Shown here: piece after piece, positions 47,649-56,971 of the stretch
Numbering within the stretch: the stretch's first letter is position 1
Layout of the letters: each line of letters starts with the position of its first letter
Assembly (NCBI RefSeq): GCF_000192435.1
Contig: NZ_AEUD01000001.1
Location: 372,001-436,000 of the forward strand
Direction of reading: 5' to 3'
DNA: 64,000 bases
Origin: Gordonia neofelifaecis NRRL B-59395
GTDB lineage: Bacteria; Actinomycetota; Actinomycetes; Mycobacteriales; Mycobacteriaceae
Notes under the pieces: model-generated
Database searches by the model: none
Told to the model about the DNA's origin: nothing
Seen by the model: only the letters and a program-made list of their open reading frames with translations
Program-made: the position numbers and the translations under genes

Positions 47649-48845
47649 ATGGTCATGATCGGCAGGCGAGAGTTGGCGGATCCACTCGCGTTCCCGAACC
47701 TCTCGCGTCGATCCGTGATCGGCGACGCGGCGGTCGGATTCGTGCTGCTGGTGCTGATGGTGGCGGTGTCGTCCGGGCTGAGCACCACCGTTCAGATCGC
47801 CAGCCTGCTGATCGGTCTGGCGGTGATGTGCCGGCGAGTGACGCCGTCGCTGATGATGACGCTCGCGGTCGCGTCGGCGGTGCTGCAGGTGGTCACCTAC
47901 GACGTCGCCGTGGGTGCGTGCCTGCTGTACTCGGTGCTGTACTACACGGCCGGCAATCACCCGAACGCACTGGTGCGCCGCGGGTCGTTCGTCGTCGCCG
48001 CGGTCGGATCGTTGGTCGCGGCGTGGGTGTATCCGCGGTCGTCGGCCTGGGGTGCGGCAGACGAGAGCGCGACGCTGCTCGCGTACCTGATGACCTTCCT
48101 CGGCATCGCGGTCCTGCTGGTCGGCAGTTGGACGTTCGGCTTCATCCGCTATCAGCGGCACAGCGTGGAGCAGGCGCGGATCGCCGAGCAGATGTCCGAG
48201 CTGGAACGACGGCGTCTGCTCGACCTCTACGACGAGCAAGCGGCGCGGTCGAGTCTGGCGCGCGACATGCACGACGTGGTCGCGCACTCCCTCGCGGTGG
48301 TGGTGGCGCAGGCCGAGGGTGCGCGGTTCACGCTCGACTCCAGCCCGGAGGCGGCGAAGGAGGCGCTCGGAGTCATCGCCGACACCGCGCGACAGGCGCT
48401 CGCCGACGTCCGAGGAGTGCTCGAGGAACTGCGCAGCACCGAGTCGACCGCCGACCACACCCGAACCGACCGGGATCAGCTCTACGCCCGGATGCGGGCT
48501 GCGGGAATGACCTTGCAGACCACCGAGATCGGCGACGCCGACACCGTCTCGCCGCTCAGCGTGCGGGTCGCCTTCGCGGTCCTCACCGAATCGCTGACCA
48601 ATGCGCTGAAGTACGGCGATCTGGCCCGCCCGGTGGAGGTGCGGCAGGACTGGACCGACGGATGCCGGCTCACGGTCGCGAACGCGTTGTCGGACAAGCC
48701 GTTGGCGCCGGGCGGGGCCGGACACGGGATCGTCGGGATGGTCGAGAGGGCCGAGCTCGCCGGCGGTACGCTGACCAGCGCAGCCGTCGACGGTCGGTGG
48801 CTCGTCGAGCTCGTCGTCCCCGCACGTCCGGAAGGACCCGCATGA
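47649..48845 (+). CDS. Two-component sensor histidine kinase (NarL-partner type)
   Basis: 398 residues. Five or six membrane helices in the first 160 residues, then a coiled coil, the HisKA_3 phosphoacceptor in ARDMHDVVAHSLAVVV (His near 208) and a C-terminal ATPase domain (LTESLTNALKYG as N box, GAGHGIVGMVERAELAGG as G box). It should phosphorylate the response regulator whose ATG overlaps its stop (ATGA). The membrane sensor without a large outer domain suggests it senses something within the membrane. Confidence 0.9.
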   Translation: MVMIGRRELADPLAFPNLSRRSVIGDAAVGFVLLVLMVAVSSGLSTTVQIASLLIGLAVMCRRVTPSLMMTLAVASAVLQVVTYDVAVGACLLYSVLYYTAGNHPNALVRRGSFVVAAVGSLVAAWVYPRSSAWGAADESATLLAYLMTFLGIAVLLVGSWTFGFIRYQRHSVEQARIAEQMSELERRRLLDLYDEQAARSSLARDMHDVVAHSLAVVVAQAEGARFTLDSSPEAAKEALGVIADTARQALADVRGVLEELRSTESTADHTRTDRDQLYARMRAAGMTLQTTEIGDADTVSPLSVRVAFAVLTESLTNALKYGDLARPVEVRQDWTDGCRLTVANALSDKPLAPGGAGHGIVGMVERAELAGGTLTSAAVDGRWLVELVVPARPEGPA

Positions 48846-49483
48846 TCCGCGTCGCCCTCGTCGACGACCAGCCCCTGTTCCGCGGCGGCATCGCGATGAT
48901 CCTGGAGAGTCAGCCGGATGTCGACGTGGTCGCGCAGGAGTCGTCGGCGCTGAATCTCGCCGATCTGGTGAAGACCGCGTCGCCCGACGTGATCCTGATG
49001 GACGTGCGGATGCCGGGTATCGACGGCATCACCGCGACGCGTCAGCTGATCGCGGACTTCGGGGCGGCCGCGCCGAAGGTGCTGGTGCTCACCACTTTCG
49101 ACGTCGACGAGGCTGCGGCCAGGGCGATTCAGGCCGGCGCGAGCGGATTCGTGCTGAAGGACGCACAGCCGGAGTTCCTGCTCGCCTCCGTGCGGGCAGT
49201 GGCCGACGGCAGCCAGGTGGTCGCCGCGTCGGCGACGCGGCAGCTGTTCGAGCGGCACGGCAGCCGGAACGCCGATCCGGGACCCGAGTACGACACGCTC
49301 ACCGCGCGGGAACGGGAGATTCTGGTCCGCGCCGCGAGCGGCCTCTCGAACGCGGAGATCGCCTCGGCCGAGTTCCTGTCGGAGGCGACGGTGAAGACCC
49401 ACGTCTCCCGGATCCTCGCGAAGCTGTCACTGCGAGACCGCGTGCAACTGGTGGTGTACGCGTACGAGCACGGGCTGGTGTGA
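48842..49483 (+). CDS. LuxR/NarL-family response regulator
   Basis: 213 residues. The receiver domain has phosphoacceptor Asp54 (VILMDVRMPG) and the acidic pair at the N-terminus (VDDQ). The LuxR HTH at about 145-210 reads LTAREREILVRAASGLSNAEIA followed by ATVKTHVSRILAKL. It is coupled to the kinase. The likely target is the ABC transporter 107 bp downstream, in the manner of antibiotic-response modules. Confidence 0.93.
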   Translation: MIRVALVDDQPLFRGGIAMILESQPDVDVVAQESSALNLADLVKTASPDVILMDVRMPGIDGITATRQLIADFGAAAPKVLVLTTFDVDEAAARAIQAGASGFVLKDAQPEFLLASVRAVADGSQVVAASATRQLFERHGSRNADPGPEYDTLTAREREILVRAASGLSNAEIASAEFLSEATVKTHVSRILAKLSLRDRVQLVVYAYEHGLV

Positions 49484-49590
49484 CGGGCGGCGTACTACTT
49501 CAGGATGATGCCGCCACCGACTGCGGGATGAGGTGAATTGCGTCTGGCGGCCGACGCGAACGAGCAGGTCGCAGCCATAGCGTTGACGCC

Positions 49591-50355
49591 ATGAACGCAA
49601 ACGAGATCAGCACCGAGCCAGCCGTCGTGATGCGCCACGTGTCCCGTGTCTACGGCGATCCCGCGAACCCCGTCCACGCGCTGCGCGATGTGTCCGTCGA
49701 CATCCGCCGCCGTGAGTTCACCGCGATCATGGGTCCGTCGGGGTCGGGCAAGTCGACCCTGATGAACGTGATGGCAGGGCTCGACGAGGCGACCTCCGGT
49801 CAGATCTGGCTCGGAGGCACACCGATCGTCGGACTCGACGACACCGCCCGGACCGTCCTGCGCCGCACGAGCATCGGCTTCATCTTCCAGTCGTTCAACC
49901 TCATCCCGACGCTGACCGCCGAGGAGAACATCCGTCTCCCGTTCGTCCTCGCCGGTCACAAGCCCGACGCGGTGCAGCAGGCGTGGATCGCCCATCTCGT
50001 CGGCTCGCTGGGCCTGCGCGACCGGCTCGACCATCTGCCCTCGCAGCTCTCGGGCGGCCAGCAGCAGCGGGTCGCGATCGTCCGGGCGCTGGCGGGCAAG
50101 CCGACGATGATTCTGGCGGACGAGCCGACCGGGGCCCTCGACACGCGTACCAGCCGCGAAGTCCTCACGTTGCTGACGACGGCCGCGCGCGAGTACGGGC
50201 AGGGCATCGCGATGGTCACCCACGATCCGGTCGCCGCCTCGTACGCCGACCGCATCCTGGTCTTGGCCGACGGCCAGATCGTCGGGGAGTACTGCGGACT
50301 CGACCCGCACCAGATCTCCGACCTCCTCATCAACCTGCAGGGGGTGGCGGCATGA
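49591..50355 (+). CDS. ABC transporter ATPase (LolD/MacB type)
   Basis: 254 residues. Walker A GPSGSGKST at 48-56, Q loop FIFQSFNLIPTLTAEEN, signature LSGGQQQR, Walker B MILADEPTGALD and His switch VTHDPVAA. The ATG lies 7 nt after TAGCGT, so the mRNA is probably leaderless. It pairs with the FtsX-type permease whose start overlaps its stop. Confidence 0.93.
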   Translation: MNANEISTEPAVVMRHVSRVYGDPANPVHALRDVSVDIRRREFTAIMGPSGSGKSTLMNVMAGLDEATSGQIWLGGTPIVGLDDTARTVLRRTSIGFIFQSFNLIPTLTAEENIRLPFVLAGHKPDAVQQAWIAHLVGSLGLRDRLDHLPSQLSGGQQQRVAIVRALAGKPTMILADEPTGALDTRTSREVLTLLTTAAREYGQGIAMVTHDPVAASYADRILVLADGQIVGEYCGLDPHQISDLLINLQGVAA

Positions 50356-51722
50356 AGGCGTCAGACCACCGCCTGACGGCGGGATCGCTGCGAGAGCTCT
50401 CGACGGTCGGGGTGGTGTGCGGACTCTCGGCGGCCTACGCCGGGATGGTGCTGACGGCGAGCGACTTCCTGGGCCGCGCGGGCGACGTCGAAGGCGGCAA
50501 CCTCGGCACCGTGCTCGGCATCGTGTCGACCGTGTTCATCCTCATCGCGCTCTTCGTGGCCGGTCTGGTCATCAGCAACGGCGTCGACACGGTGATCGCG
50601 GGTCGTCGCAAGCAGTTGGAGCTGCTGCGGCTGATCGGTGCCAGCTCGAAACAGCTGCGGTCGAGCCTCACCCGGGGTGTCGCGCAGGTGGCGGCGATCG
50701 GCGCCGCGATCGGTCTCGTCGTCGGTGTCGCAGCCGCCGACGTCGCCCGGGTGGTCATGGTCTCGCGTGACGTCCTGCCCGATATCCGGTACAGCTACCT
50801 GCCCCCGACGACGGTGCTCGCAGCGGCAGTCGTGGTCGGCGTCGCCGTGCTGGCGACCCTCGTCGGATCGCGGAAGACGCTGTCCGGTGCAGCCGTCACC
50901 GGCCCGAAGAACTCGATGAACTGGCTCCGCAACAGTGCGGCGGTCGTGTTGGTCGGGGTCGGTGCGCTCCTGCTCGCGGCGGCCTGCTTCCTCGGTGAGG
51001 ACGGCAGTATGAGCGGATTCGTCGCCGCCTTCTTCGGTGCCGCGGTGACGGCCGTCGGTCTGCTGGTCGGCGCCAGGATCCTGGTGCCCGCGATGGTCGG
51101 CGGTGTCGGACGGCTGCTCGGCGCGAGCCCGGCGGCGGTCCTCGCCCGCAAGAACTCGATCGCCGATCCGGAGCGGACGACACGTTCGACGGTCGGTCTG
51201 TTCATCGGCGTCACCCTGATCACGACGATCGTCGCCGGGATGTCGTCGCTGCAGAGCTCGATCGACCGCTGGGACCTGACTCCCGAGCAAGTCGAGGAGA
51301 ACCAGCGCGCGATGTCGATGATGACGTGGGTGCTGATCGGGCTGATCCTCATCTCGGTGATCATCGCGGCGGTCGGGTTCGTGTCGACGATGTCACTCAC
51401 CGTGATCGGCCGCACCCGCGAGATCGGCATGCTTCGGGCCATGGGGTTCACGGCCAAGCAGGTCCGCAGCACCATCACGCTCGAGTCGATCGCGCTGTCG
51501 GGCACGGCGATGATCGGGGGTCTGGTGCTCGGGGTCGTGTTCGGGGCGGTCGGCAGTCAGTCGCTGATCGGGGCGATCACGCCGGGCTTCCCGATCGGCC
51601 TCCCGGTCGGCGCGTTCGCGGCGATCGTCGCCGGGACCGTCGCGCTGGTGCTCGCGTCGTCGTTGCCGCCGAGCCGTCGGGCTGTGGCGGTCGCGCCGGT
51701 GGACGCGCTCGCGGTGGTGTGA
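50352..51722 (+). CDS. FtsX/MacB-type ABC permease
   Basis: 456 residues with an N-terminal helix, two FtsX domains and about eight to ten helices in all; FtsX blocks include RRKQLELLRLIGASSKQLR and GRTREIGMLRAMGFTAKQVRSTI. Members work as mechanotransmission exporters or antibiotic-sensing pumps. The start overlaps the ATPase stop by four bases. The gene ends before a very stable hairpin. Confidence 0.9.
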   Translation: MKASDHRLTAGSLRELSTVGVVCGLSAAYAGMVLTASDFLGRAGDVEGGNLGTVLGIVSTVFILIALFVAGLVISNGVDTVIAGRRKQLELLRLIGASSKQLRSSLTRGVAQVAAIGAAIGLVVGVAAADVARVVMVSRDVLPDIRYSYLPPTTVLAAAVVVGVAVLATLVGSRKTLSGAAVTGPKNSMNWLRNSAAVVLVGVGALLLAAACFLGEDGSMSGFVAAFFGAAVTAVGLLVGARILVPAMVGGVGRLLGASPAAVLARKNSIADPERTTRSTVGLFIGVTLITTIVAGMSSLQSSIDRWDLTPEQVEENQRAMSMMTWVLIGLILISVIIAAVGFVSTMSLTVIGRTREIGMLRAMGFTAKQVRSTITLESIALSGTAMIGGLVLGVVFGAVGSQSLIGAITPGFPIGLPVGAFAAIVAGTVALVLASSLPPSRRAVAVAPVDALAVV

Positions 51723-51734
51723 GCCGACTCGGCG

Positions 51735-51783
51735 TCAGCAGTGTTCGGTGTGACCACCAGGCGGTCACACCGAACACTGCTGA
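51735..51783. terminator. Bidirectional terminator with a 21-bp perfect stem
   Basis: Arms at 51735-51755 and 51763-51783 are perfectly complementary around a 7-nt loop. It lies between the convergent permease and DHA2 genes, 12 bp after one stop and 10 bp after the other. No T run is present. Confidence 0.8.
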
Positions 51784-51792
51784 TTCGAACTC

Positions 51793-53442
51793 CTACCGTG
51801 GGGCTCGACTCGGGGAGGCCTCGGCGGTATTCGCGGCCTCGACGGTGATCATCTCGGCCTCGGTGAGGAGCTCCTCTTCGGTGAGGACCTCGGCGGCCTC
51901 GCGGGCGACGCTGGTGGCGAGCGGCTTCTCCTTCACGAACACCAGTACGACCAGCGCGATCGCGGCCAGCGGAACGAAGAAGAGGAAGATCGGCAGCAGC
52001 GCCTCGTTGTACGACTCGATGATCGGGATCCGCAGGGCGTCGGGCAGCGCGTTCACGGCCGCCGGCGTCAGGCCGTTGCGTCCCGCGGCGTCGCCGGCCC
52101 CGGCACCGCTGCCTGCGAGCTTCTCGGTGAGCAGCGTCGCCAGGCGCGAAGCGAAGATCGAACCGACGATCGCCGAGCCGAGGGTTGCACCGACCTGCCG
52201 GAAGTAGTTGTTCGCGGCGGTCGCGGTGCCGACCATGCTGACCGGGAAGGAGTTCTGGACGATCAGCGTGAGGATCTGCATCGACAGGCCGATGCCGATA
52301 CCGAACACGGCGAGGTAGGTGCACATGACCCAGGTGGGCGTCGTGATGTGCATCGACGCGATCAGGACCAGACCGATGCCCATCACGATGGACCCGATGA
52401 TCGGGAACATCTTGTACCGGCCGGTCCGTGCGACAGCCTGGCCGGAGGCGATCGAGGTGATGAGCAGACCACCCATCATCGGGATCATCAGCAGGCCGGC
52501 CTCGGTGGCGTCGACGCCGGTCACCATCTGGATGTAGGTGGGCATGTAGCCGAGCGCGCCGAACATCGCGACGCCGATCATCAGGTTGGCGATGGTGGTC
52601 AGCGTGAAGTTCCGGTCGGCGAACAGGCTCATCGGGATGACGGGGTTCTCGGCGCGGCGCTCCACGACGATGAACAGCGCGGCGAGCACGACGGTGGCGA
52701 TGCCCAGCCCGATGATCTGCGGGCTGACCCAGTCGTAGGTGTGGCCGCCCCAGGTGCACAGCAGCACCAGGCTGGTGGTGGCGCCGGCGATGAGGGCCAT
52801 GCCCGCGTAGTCCATTCGCGGACGGACCTCATGCTGGACCTTCGGCAGCTTCATGAAGGCGATGGTCGCGACGATGGCGAGTGCGCCCAGCGGCAGGTTG
52901 AGCCAGAACGCCCAGCGCCAGCCGGGGCCCTCGGTGAGCCAGCCGCCGAGCAGCGGACCGGCGACGGAGGAGACGGCGAACACGGCGCCGAGGATGCCCA
53001 TGTAGCGACCGCGCTCACGGGCGGGCACGACGTCGGCGATCGCCGCCTGCGACAGGATCATCAGACCGCCGCCGCCCAGACCCTGCAGGACGCGAGCGAA
53101 GATCAGCCAGGTGATGTTCCCGGCGAGGGCACCGACCACCGATCCGGCGAGGAACAGCATGATCGCCGCCAGCAGCACCGGCTTGCGACCGAGCAGGTCG
53201 CTGATCTTGCCGTAGACCGGCATCACGATGGTGCTGGCCAGGATGTAGGCGGTGATGACCCAGGTCATCTGGTCGACGCCCTGGAGTTCGCCGACGATGG
53301 TCGGGAGCGCGGTGGACAGCACGGTCTGGTTCAGCGATGCGAGCAGCATCGTGACCATCAGACCGATGAACAGCAGCATCACGCTGCGGCGGTCGGTACC
53401 CGCGGTCGTGTCGCCGGGGGTCTTGGCGAGTGAGGTGGTCAT
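51793..53442 (-). CDS. DHA2-family drug exporter (EmrB/QacA type)
   Basis: 549 residues with 14 helices. The motif A loop reads GKISDLLGRKP and the motif C region VAGPLLGGWLTEGPGWRWAF. The C-terminal tail is rich in Glu and Ala. Its ATG overlaps the stop of the TetR gene by four bases, so regulator and pump are made together. It is a different pump from the one at 12737 and probably exports another drug class. Confidence 0.92.
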   Translation of the reverse strand: MTTSLAKTPGDTTAGTDRRSVMLLFIGLMVTMLLASLNQTVLSTALPTIVGELQGVDQMTWVITAYILASTIVMPVYGKISDLLGRKPVLLAAIMLFLAGSVVGALAGNITWLIFARVLQGLGGGGLMILSQAAIADVVPARERGRYMGILGAVFAVSSVAGPLLGGWLTEGPGWRWAFWLNLPLGALAIVATIAFMKLPKVQHEVRPRMDYAGMALIAGATTSLVLLCTWGGHTYDWVSPQIIGLGIATVVLAALFIVVERRAENPVIPMSLFADRNFTLTTIANLMIGVAMFGALGYMPTYIQMVTGVDATEAGLLMIPMMGGLLITSIASGQAVARTGRYKMFPIIGSIVMGIGLVLIASMHITTPTWVMCTYLAVFGIGIGLSMQILTLIVQNSFPVSMVGTATAANNYFRQVGATLGSAIVGSIFASRLATLLTEKLAGSGAGAGDAAGRNGLTPAAVNALPDALRIPIIESYNEALLPIFLFFVPLAAIALVVLVFVKEKPLATSVAREAAEVLTEEELLTEAEMITVEAANTAEASPSRAPR

Positions 53443-54050
53443 GACAGTTCCTTGATGGTTCGGCGGAAGACTGCGCCGGCTTCGGTGAGAGCGGGGGCGT
53501 CGGGGTTGTCGAGGACGTCGGGGTCCTTCTGGTAGGCGAAGCGCAGGACGGTGCCCGCGAGCATGATGAGCGCTCGGGCGTCGTCGACGGCGTCCGGGCC
53601 GGCGCGTTCACCGATCTGTTCGGCGATCACCGAGGTGAGCAATTCCTGCGCGGCGGTGCCGTGCTGTTGCATGCGCTCGATGAGTGCGGGGTGTTTGCGG
53701 ACGAGTTCGCGGTGGTCGGAGTGCGGACCACCGGCCTGCCGGATACTCGCGGCCACGGCGATGACCAGGCTGACCGCGCGGTCGAGCCGGTCGGGTCCGG
53801 GGGCTGCGTCGACGAACTCCTTGAGTGCCCGCTCGGGGATCGTCGGCGGGCCGGCGCCGAGGACCGCGTCCTCTTTGCACGCGTAGTAGTTGAAGAACGT
53901 TCGCCGCGAGACGCCTGCGCGGTCTGCGATCTCGGCGACCGTCGTGTCGCTCAGTCCGTTCTCGCAGACCAGGTCGACGGCGGCCGTTCGCAGGGCGCGC
54001 AGCGTCTCAACGCGCTGGCGTTCCCGAAGGCCCGGTTCAGTGTTTTGCAC
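53439..54050 (-). CDS. TetR-family regulator of the coupled exporter
   Basis: 203 residues if started at the GTG at 54050, which lies inside an operator-like palindrome; longer ATG starts run into the divergent gene. The HTH reads VAEIADRAGVSRRTFFNYYACKEDA. The ligand domain follows. It should repress the regulator-exporter operon through the twin sites at 54046-54057 and 54060-54075, released by a pump substrate. Confidence 0.85.
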   Translation of the reverse strand: MQNTEPGLRERQRVETLRALRTAAVDLVCENGLSDTTVAEIADRAGVSRRTFFNYYACKEDAVLGAGPPTIPERALKEFVDAAPGPDRLDRAVSLVIAVAASIRQAGGPHSDHRELVRKHPALIERMQQHGTAAQELLTSVIAEQIGERAGPDAVDDARALIMLAGTVLRFAYQKDPDVLDNPDAPALTEAGAVFRRTIKELS

Positions 54051-54057
54051 TAGTGCA
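54046..54057. promoter_or_regulatory. TetR operator, proximal half of a twin site
   Basis: TGCAC-TA-GTGCA, a perfect 12-bp palindrome overlapping the regulator's start codon. A second copy lies 16 bp away, centre to centre. Confidence 0.7.
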
Positions 54058-54059
54058 GT

Positions 54060-54075
54060 CTTGCACGAGTGCAAG
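54060..54075. promoter_or_regulatory. TetR operator, distal half of a twin site
   Basis: CTTGCAC-GA-GTGCAAG, a perfect 16-bp inverted repeat with the same TGCACNNGTGCA core as the neighbouring site. Confidence 0.7.
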
Positions 54076-54147
54076 GTTTCGTGCACGCAAGTGTGATGGA
54101 CGAGACTCCGGTGGAACATCGCCCGGTCGGAACCGGTTGCCTCAGAC

Positions 54148-55287
54148 ATGACTGACAGTGCAGGGCGGATGGACGAGTTGATCGATCGGCGGGTCGTCGT
54201 CATCGGAGCCGGGCAGGCGGGTCTGTCGGCGGCGTACTTCCTGCAACATGACGGGCTTCGGGCCGGTGTCGACTTCGAGATTCTCGACGCGAACCCCACG
54301 CCGGGCGGAGCGTGGAGCCACCGATGGGACGCGCTCACCTTCAGTCTGGTGAACGGTGTCTACGACCTCCCGGGCGCGCGCCTGACCGGCGCCGACCCCG
54401 ACGAGCCCGCACGCGAGGTGATCAAGCGCTACTACGGCGGCTACGAGGCCGAGCGGGATCTCCGGGTCGCACGGCCATGGCGCGTGACGGCCGTCGAACC
54501 GCTCGACGACCCGCAGTGGCGGTTCCTGGTGCACGCGCAGCATCCGAGCGGATCGACGCGGACGTATCGCACGTCGGCCGTGATCAGCGGAACCGGGACC
54601 TGGGATCGACCGTACGTGCCCTGGTACCCCGGGCGCTTCGCGGGCAGGCAACTGACCACGCGTGACTTTCCGGAGCCGGGCGACTTCGCCGGGCAGCGCG
54701 TGCTGGTCGTCGGGGGCGGCATCTCGGCCGTCGAGTTCGTGGTCCTGCTCGATGAGGCGGGTGCACAGCCGATCTGGTCCACGCGCACGCCGCCGCGATG
54801 GCGCGACACCCCGTTCGACACCGACTGGGGGCTGGCCGTGGAGAACAGCGTCGCGGCCCGGACTCGGGCCGGCCTGCGGCCGCTGAGGGTCGTGGCGGCC
54901 ACCGGACTGCCGCGCACCCCGCGATTCGAACCCGCGATCGCCAAGGGCGTGTTGACCTCGCGCGGGCCGATCGCCAGACTCTCGGACGACCGCGTCGAGT
55001 TCGCCGACGGCACAACCGAACCCGTCGACGTCATCATCTGGGCGACGGGATTTCGTGCCTCGCTCGGCCATTTCGCGCCGCTCGGCATCCGAGAGTCGAC
55101 CGGCGGCGTCCTCATGGCCGACGACGACGTCAGCGTTCGGAGGGTTCCGGGCCTGTTCCTCGTCGGGTACGGCCGCAGCGCGTCGACCCTGGGAGCTACC
55201 CGAGCGGGTCGTCGGGCCGCGCGGGCGGCGGTGCGGGCCACAGCGATTCCCGAACTGTCGCGCACCGCGGCGGCCGGTTCCCGCTGA
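54148..55287 (+). CDS. FAD-dependent monooxygenase (flavin-containing monooxygenase-like)
   Basis: 379 residues. The FAD-binding GxGxxG is in VVVIGAGQAGLSAAYFL near residue 18 and the NADPH site is in VLVVGGGISAVEFVVLLDEAG near 190; a late IIWATGFRASL motif is typical of the FMO family. The second ATG at 54169 is a possible start. It lies 47 bp before the AMP-ligase gene and could share its pathway. The organic substrate is unknown. Confidence 0.85.
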   Translation: MTDSAGRMDELIDRRVVVIGAGQAGLSAAYFLQHDGLRAGVDFEILDANPTPGGAWSHRWDALTFSLVNGVYDLPGARLTGADPDEPAREVIKRYYGGYEAERDLRVARPWRVTAVEPLDDPQWRFLVHAQHPSGSTRTYRTSAVISGTGTWDRPYVPWYPGRFAGRQLTTRDFPEPGDFAGQRVLVVGGGISAVEFVVLLDEAGAQPIWSTRTPPRWRDTPFDTDWGLAVENSVAARTRAGLRPLRVVAATGLPRTPRFEPAIAKGVLTSRGPIARLSDDRVEFADGTTEPVDVIIWATGFRASLGHFAPLGIRESTGGVLMADDDVSVRRVPGLFLVGYGRSASTLGATRAGRRAARAAVRATAIPELSRTAAAGSR

Positions 55288-55334
55288 GCGGCCGAGTACT
55301 TCCGCTCGCCGCCGATGCCTGCGAGGGTCTAGGC

Positions 55335-56951
55335 ATGGAGACTGTGCGGACCGTCGACCGTCTGAGATACCAACGGGACGGCTGGTGGACCGACACGCCG
55401 CTGCACGAGATGGTGCGCGCGCACGCGCGGTCGCGCCCGGATGCCTCGGCGATCATGACACCCGACCGGACCGTCACCTGGCGCGAGTACGACCGCCGCG
55501 CCGACGACATCGCGCTCACACTGCTCGGCCTCGGGCTGGCGGCGGGCGATCGTGTGGCGGTGCAATTGCCCGACGGGCCGGAGATCCATGCGGCGCTGAT
55601 CGCAACGGCTCGAGCGGGACTGGTCGCGGTGGGCATCGGACACCGAGCCGGTCGACGGGAGACCGATCATCTCGTGACGCGAACCGGCGCCCGCGTGCTG
55701 ATCACCGCGGACGGGGTGGGGGACGGCGGCGTCGATCCGAGCCTCGACTACCGGATCCTGCTCGATGAGTCCGGAGTGGCGCGCGTTGAGCAGACTGCTT
55801 CGGGGGAGCTCAGGCGAATCGACCCGCCCCGCGCTCCGGAATCCGCTCTGGCCGGTGCCGGCGTCGGGCCCGACGACCTGTCGATCATCAACTCGACTTC
55901 CGGGACCACCGGCCTGCCGAAATGCGTGACCCAGTTCGACAACCGCTGGTTGGCGTTCAGCAGACTCGCGGAGGGGGCCGGTCAGCTCGATGCATCGGAT
56001 GTGGTGCTGGCGGCCGTCCCGACGCCGTTCGGATTCGGCCTCTGGACCTCGCATTACGCGCCAGTGATGCTCGGCGTGCCGGTGGTCGTGTTGCCGCGGT
56101 ACAGCACCGATCAGATGGTCGAGCTGATCGAACGTCACCGCGTCACGGTCCTCTGCTGCGTCAGCACTCAGTTCAAGATGCTGCTGAACAGTGCGAGCGC
56201 AGAGACCGCGGACCTCTCGTCGCTGCGCGTGATGTTCACCGGCGGCGAGGCGGTGCCGTATCGCAGCGCCGCCGAGTTCGAGACCCGCACCGGTGCCGCT
56301 GTGCTTCAGTTCTACGGGTCGAACGAGACCGGCGCACTGAGCTGCACCACGCTCGACGACCCGCAGGAGCGCCGACTACGCACCGCGGGCCGACTGATCG
56401 AGTCGATGAACGTGCGTCTGACGGACACCGACGGCCACCCGACGCCGATTCTGGGCGGTATGGGCCGACCGTCGGCGCGCGGTCCACTGCTGTGCGGTGG
56501 CTACTACGACGATCCGGCCGCGAACTCCGAGCTCTACACCGACGATGGCTGGATGCTGATGGGCGACATCGTCGAGGTCGACACGGACGGTTACCTCAGC
56601 GTGGTGGGGCGGACGTCGGACTTCATCATCCGCGGCGGGAAGAACCTCTCGGCGCCGCAGGTGGAGGCGATGGTCGCCGAGCATCCGGCGGTCGATCTCT
56701 GCGCAGTCGTGCCCGCGCCGGACGAGGTGTTCGGCGAACGCGTCTGCGCGGTGGTGACACTCCGCCGCGGACGCTCCCTCGACCTGCCCGAGCTGACCGG
56801 GTTCCTCGACGGCCTCGGGGTGTCGAAGGACCTGCGACCGGAACTGTTGTTCGTCCGCGACGACCTCCCGCGCTCGTCCGGAGCGAAGCTCGCCAAAGGG
56901 GAGATCAAGGAGTGGGTGCGGGCGCAGGTCCTCACAACCCGCGCCCGCTGA
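55335..56951 (+). CDS. AMP-dependent ligase (ANL superfamily, aryl/acyl type)
   Basis: 538 residues. The N-terminal opening RYQRDGWWTDTPLHEM recalls aryl-AMP ligases. The P-loop-like A3 motif is STSGTTGLPK, followed by FYGSNETG, GDIVEVDTDGYLSVVGR and, in the C-terminal domain, RGGKNLSAPQVE and PRSSGAKLAKGEI with the catalytic Lys. It activates a carboxylic acid to an acyl-AMP and then probably the CoA ester. It follows the monooxygenase gene on the same strand. Confidence 0.88.
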   Translation: METVRTVDRLRYQRDGWWTDTPLHEMVRAHARSRPDASAIMTPDRTVTWREYDRRADDIALTLLGLGLAAGDRVAVQLPDGPEIHAALIATARAGLVAVGIGHRAGRRETDHLVTRTGARVLITADGVGDGGVDPSLDYRILLDESGVARVEQTASGELRRIDPPRAPESALAGAGVGPDDLSIINSTSGTTGLPKCVTQFDNRWLAFSRLAEGAGQLDASDVVLAAVPTPFGFGLWTSHYAPVMLGVPVVVLPRYSTDQMVELIERHRVTVLCCVSTQFKMLLNSASAETADLSSLRVMFTGGEAVPYRSAAEFETRTGAAVLQFYGSNETGALSCTTLDDPQERRLRTAGRLIESMNVRLTDTDGHPTPILGGMGRPSARGPLLCGGYYDDPAANSELYTDDGWMLMGDIVEVDTDGYLSVVGRTSDFIIRGGKNLSAPQVEAMVAEHPAVDLCAVVPAPDEVFGERVCAVVTLRRGRSLDLPELTGFLDGLGVSKDLRPELLFVRDDLPRSSGAKLAKGEIKEWVRAQVLTTRAR

Positions 56952-56971
56952 CCGCGGTCGTCGTTCCGACG

